Assembly: GCA_015179025.1 (NCBI GenBank)
Contig: WHUX01000534.1
Span: 1 to 20,403, forward strand
Reading direction: 5' to 3'
DNA from: Terfezia claveryi
Taxonomy: Eukaryota > Ascomycota > Pezizomycetes > Pezizales > Pezizaceae
Length of the DNA stretch: 20,403 nucleotides
The notes under the pieces: model-generated
Told to the model about the DNA's origin: nothing
What the model saw: only the letters and a program-made list of their open reading frames with translations
Databases searched by the model: none
In this document: one piece after another, positions 18,402 through 20,403 of the stretch
Layout of the letters: each line of letters begins with the position of its first letter
Numbering within the stretch: the stretch's first letter is position 1
Position numbers and translations under genes: made by a program

Positions 18402-19576
18402 CGTGACGGTGTCAGGTTGGGAAGTTAGTACACTCAACTATATCTTCTATCGCCTTTGAATATATTATATTGTATGAGAATCTCCTGGTTCACTACGTTG
18501 TGGCCTGAGCTACCTACTATCCAGCCGGGGTGTGCTTCCTGATCGCTGAACTGTCTACCTACTAGTATGATATCCAATAGGTGAACGCAGCTCCGTTTAG
18601 AAAAACCAAAAAGGTTTCGTACATGCAAGGTATCGATTGATGATTACTCGAGTATGCGAAGTCATGCGGGGTATTCTGAACCAGGCTGCGTGAACAACGC
18701 GAAGAGTGATTGATGCACTGAAAAAAAGCAACGACGAGTCTAGGTACAATGACACAAAGGGCAAACTCATGGACTGTTGGATACGTTAGGTCGTTCGGTG
18801 TCATTTTGTGGTTGTTCCAGAAATACTTTGACAGGTATGTCAATTCAAGCATATTACAGCCTCGTGCACTGTTGGCTGGTTTTTGTTTTTTCCGTCGGCC
18901 AAGGGCACTTAACGATAATACTGCAGATCGGCTATCAATATATTGCAAAGAGCAGGACATCATTCTTATACTATTTGAGCAGCTACTTACACCTCTGATG
19001 TAAATGTGCCTGCCTCTACCGAATTCAGAATAAGTAACGTTGTATTTTATTATCCTGTTTCGTATTCCCAGATTCAATCATACCTACGGATACTCCACTT
19101 GAAATAGTAGTGCAGGTTGCTATGACAACAACTGGAGATATTGTGGGGAATACGCCGTCCACTCAGGGCAGCTGTTCGGTGGAATTCGTTCTGCCAACGT
19201 AGTTAAACTCAGAAATATAATGAAAATACTAAACGTAGTATAGTAATAGTTTCTGGTTGTTCTTCTATAGATTTGGACACAAACAACAGTAGATCTAATG
19301 TACACCTGGATTACGAATACGTAGAATCAGATATATTCAATTGATTGTTGCTGGCGATCCCTTTCTCTGTAGCGAGTTAACCAATGTATGTCCCAAATCC
19401 AACATTCCTCCTTTATATATATCGGCATACATATCATTCAATTTCAACACCACGTTTGCATGTCTTTGGAATCAGCATGTCTTCGGAATCAGAAGCCTTC
19501 ATAGGTGGAAACATGCCGCCAGTTATGCCGACCTGATGAGTAATGAATGGCTCCCTAGGCACTGATTATTGAGAAG
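18402..19576. other. Intergenic region between protease and ankyrin genes
   Basis: No gene supported. The minus-strand frame at 18562-19077 is open but has no domain and ordinary composition. A TATATATAT stretch lies near 19413-19421, upstream of the ankyrin locus. A perfect-length 17-bp tandem duplication lies at 19459-19492. Confidence 0.55.
19459..19492 (+). repeat. 17-bp tandem duplication
   Basis: CATGTCTT(T/C)GGAATCAG-type units at 19459-19475 and 19476-19492 differ at one position. This is a small local duplication, with an ATG in each copy. Confidence 0.85.
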
Positions 19577-19738
19577 ATGAAAACTGCGCTTAGATTCTTC
19601 ATCCTCTGGATGCTGGCTTTTACCCATCTCCGTATTGCCTTTCCACTTTCTTCCAATCTATTTCTGCAACACGCCAGCCTGGTTGTGAAGTGTTTCAAAA
19701 CTCGTACTCCATACTCCTCTGTGTACCAATTATTTTGA
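19577..19738 (+). CDS. Small ORF with a signal-peptide-like N-terminus (uncertain)
   Basis: ATG 19577 to TGA 19736-19738 encodes 53 aa. The N-terminus has a Lys then a hydrophobic stretch (MKTALRFFILWMLAFTH) like a signal peptide, followed by a short basic part with one Cys. It ends about 60 bp before the ankyrin start on the same strand. It may be a real small secreted peptide, a leader ORF of the next gene, or chance. Confidence 0.2.
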   Translation: MKTALRFFILWMLAFTHLRIAFPLSSNLFLQHASLVVKCFKTRTPYSSVYQLF

Positions 19739-19798
19739 GCGAATACTTGGAGGTGCTTTCGCACAAAATTGCGCTGAGCGGATCCTCCTTTGCCAAGT

Positions 19799-20374
19799 AT
19801 GGAAGATATCTTCAAAGCAGCTCGCGAAGGGTCCCTCAACGAGAGGCAATACGAACCTATAAGCTTTCTGGGGCAGGGGATCTTAACGCGAAAGACAGTA
19901 CAGGGCTCACGTTGTTGTGCTCGGCAGTCATAGGCGGACACCCGGGAATTGTTCAACGGTTATTGAATAATGGGCCCAGGTTGATGAACCCTCAGCCCAC
20001 AATTGCACTGCATTGTGGTTTGCGACACGGCTCCTCGACAAGGAATGCGGTTACAAGATCACAAGAGAGTTGGTGAAGCGTGGGGCGAAAGTTGACATGT
20101 ACTCTGATCCTACTATGTTAGGCACGACACCATTGATGAATTCGTTGCGGGCAGGTCAAGGATTGAGACCTGGAACGATAAGTTTACTACTTAGCAGTGC
20201 ATATAACGCCAAAACTGCATTCCGAGTAAACAAAAATCCGCTGAGGCAGATGTCAAATTTCTCGGTAACAAGGAATACCGTGACGCTCTAGCCAAGCAGG
20301 GCAACTTATGGCTCAAAAACAGTCAAAATCTTATTTTGTTTCCGCAATCAACAATTTGCTGGGCTTTCTGGTGA
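19799..20374 (+). pseudogene. Ankyrin-repeat protein gene, frame-broken
   Basis: ATG 19799 starts MEDIFKAAREGSLNE, a typical cap before ankyrin repeats. One frame over, NAKDSTGLTLLCSAVIGGHP and GIVQRLLNNG match the ankyrin consensus (D..G.T.L..A...G...IV..LL..G). Another frame follows with TALWFATRLLDKE, ITRELVKRGAKVD and LGTTPLMNSLRAG, then TISLLLSS. A fourth segment from about 20215 reads AEADVKFLGNKEYRDALAKQ and ends at TGA 20372-20374. That makes at least three frame changes in under 600 bp and no plausible intron at any of them. Ankyrin repeats mediate protein binding, and no effector domain is visible. The gene may be a pseudogene or have continued beyond the window before decay. Confidence 0.6.
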
Positions 20375-20403
20375 AAGTCGTGAACAGGTTCACCAATAAT
20401 GTC
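20375..20403. other. Window end, nothing recognised
   Basis: Too short to judge; may belong to the broken ankyrin gene. Confidence 0.3.

Noticed and set aside
18562..19077. 171-codon minus-strand open frame
   Set aside because: No domain, no codon or composition signal, no convincing start or introns, and overlapping open frames on the other strand.

Overview
The window looks like the nuclear genome of a filamentous ascomycete (Pezizomycotina). The evidence is short spliceosomal introns of about 55-100 bp with GTRNGN donors and CTAAC/CTGAT-like branch points, a fungal Ty3/gypsy retrotransposon, a fungal-type DHA1 drug/polyamine transporter, a PAM17 homologue, and an AT-rich block of the kind left by RIP-like mutation. 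I cannot assign a class or species from sequence alone.

Layout. 1-342: flanking DNA with two short repeated motifs. 343-8120: one full-length but inactivated Ty3/gypsy element, with 153-bp LTRs (TG...CA), a candidate primer-binding site, a leader with tandem repeats, then gag, protease, an unusual Glu- and Cys-rich spacer, reverse transcriptase, RNase H and integrase. The two LTRs differ at only 3 of 153 positions, yet the interior has several stop codons and many frameshifts. 8227-10412: an intact five-exon MFS transporter (644 aa by my splicing) whose start codon lies only about 106 bp past the 3' LTR. 10413-11371: convergent intergenic DNA full of homopolymer tracts. 11372-13661 (minus): a chromodomain/AT-hook protein gene broken by frame changes and one TGA. 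13665-13950: a very AT-rich block between this gene and the divergent PAM17 gene (14125-14917, plus), which itself carries a one-base frameshift in a T6 run. 14918-16820: mostly non-coding, with a possible decayed ORF (15676-15906) and an integrase-like scrap on the minus strand. About 16821-18401 (minus): a trypsin/V8-like serine protease with an intact catalytic triad, no visible signal peptide and an unrecognised C-terminal region. 19799-20374 (plus): a frame-broken ankyrin-repeat gene near the window end.

The genes do not form one pathway. The shared theme is genome decay and transposon impact: an LTR placed at a transporter promoter, an AT-rich scar in a divergent promoter, and several frame-broken genes beside an intact one. 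Whether the many single-base frame changes are biological or sequencing errors is the main open question. The least explained coding regions are the Cys-rich spacer of the retrotransposon and the C-terminal part of the intracellular protease. I saw no rRNA, tRNA or CRISPR array.
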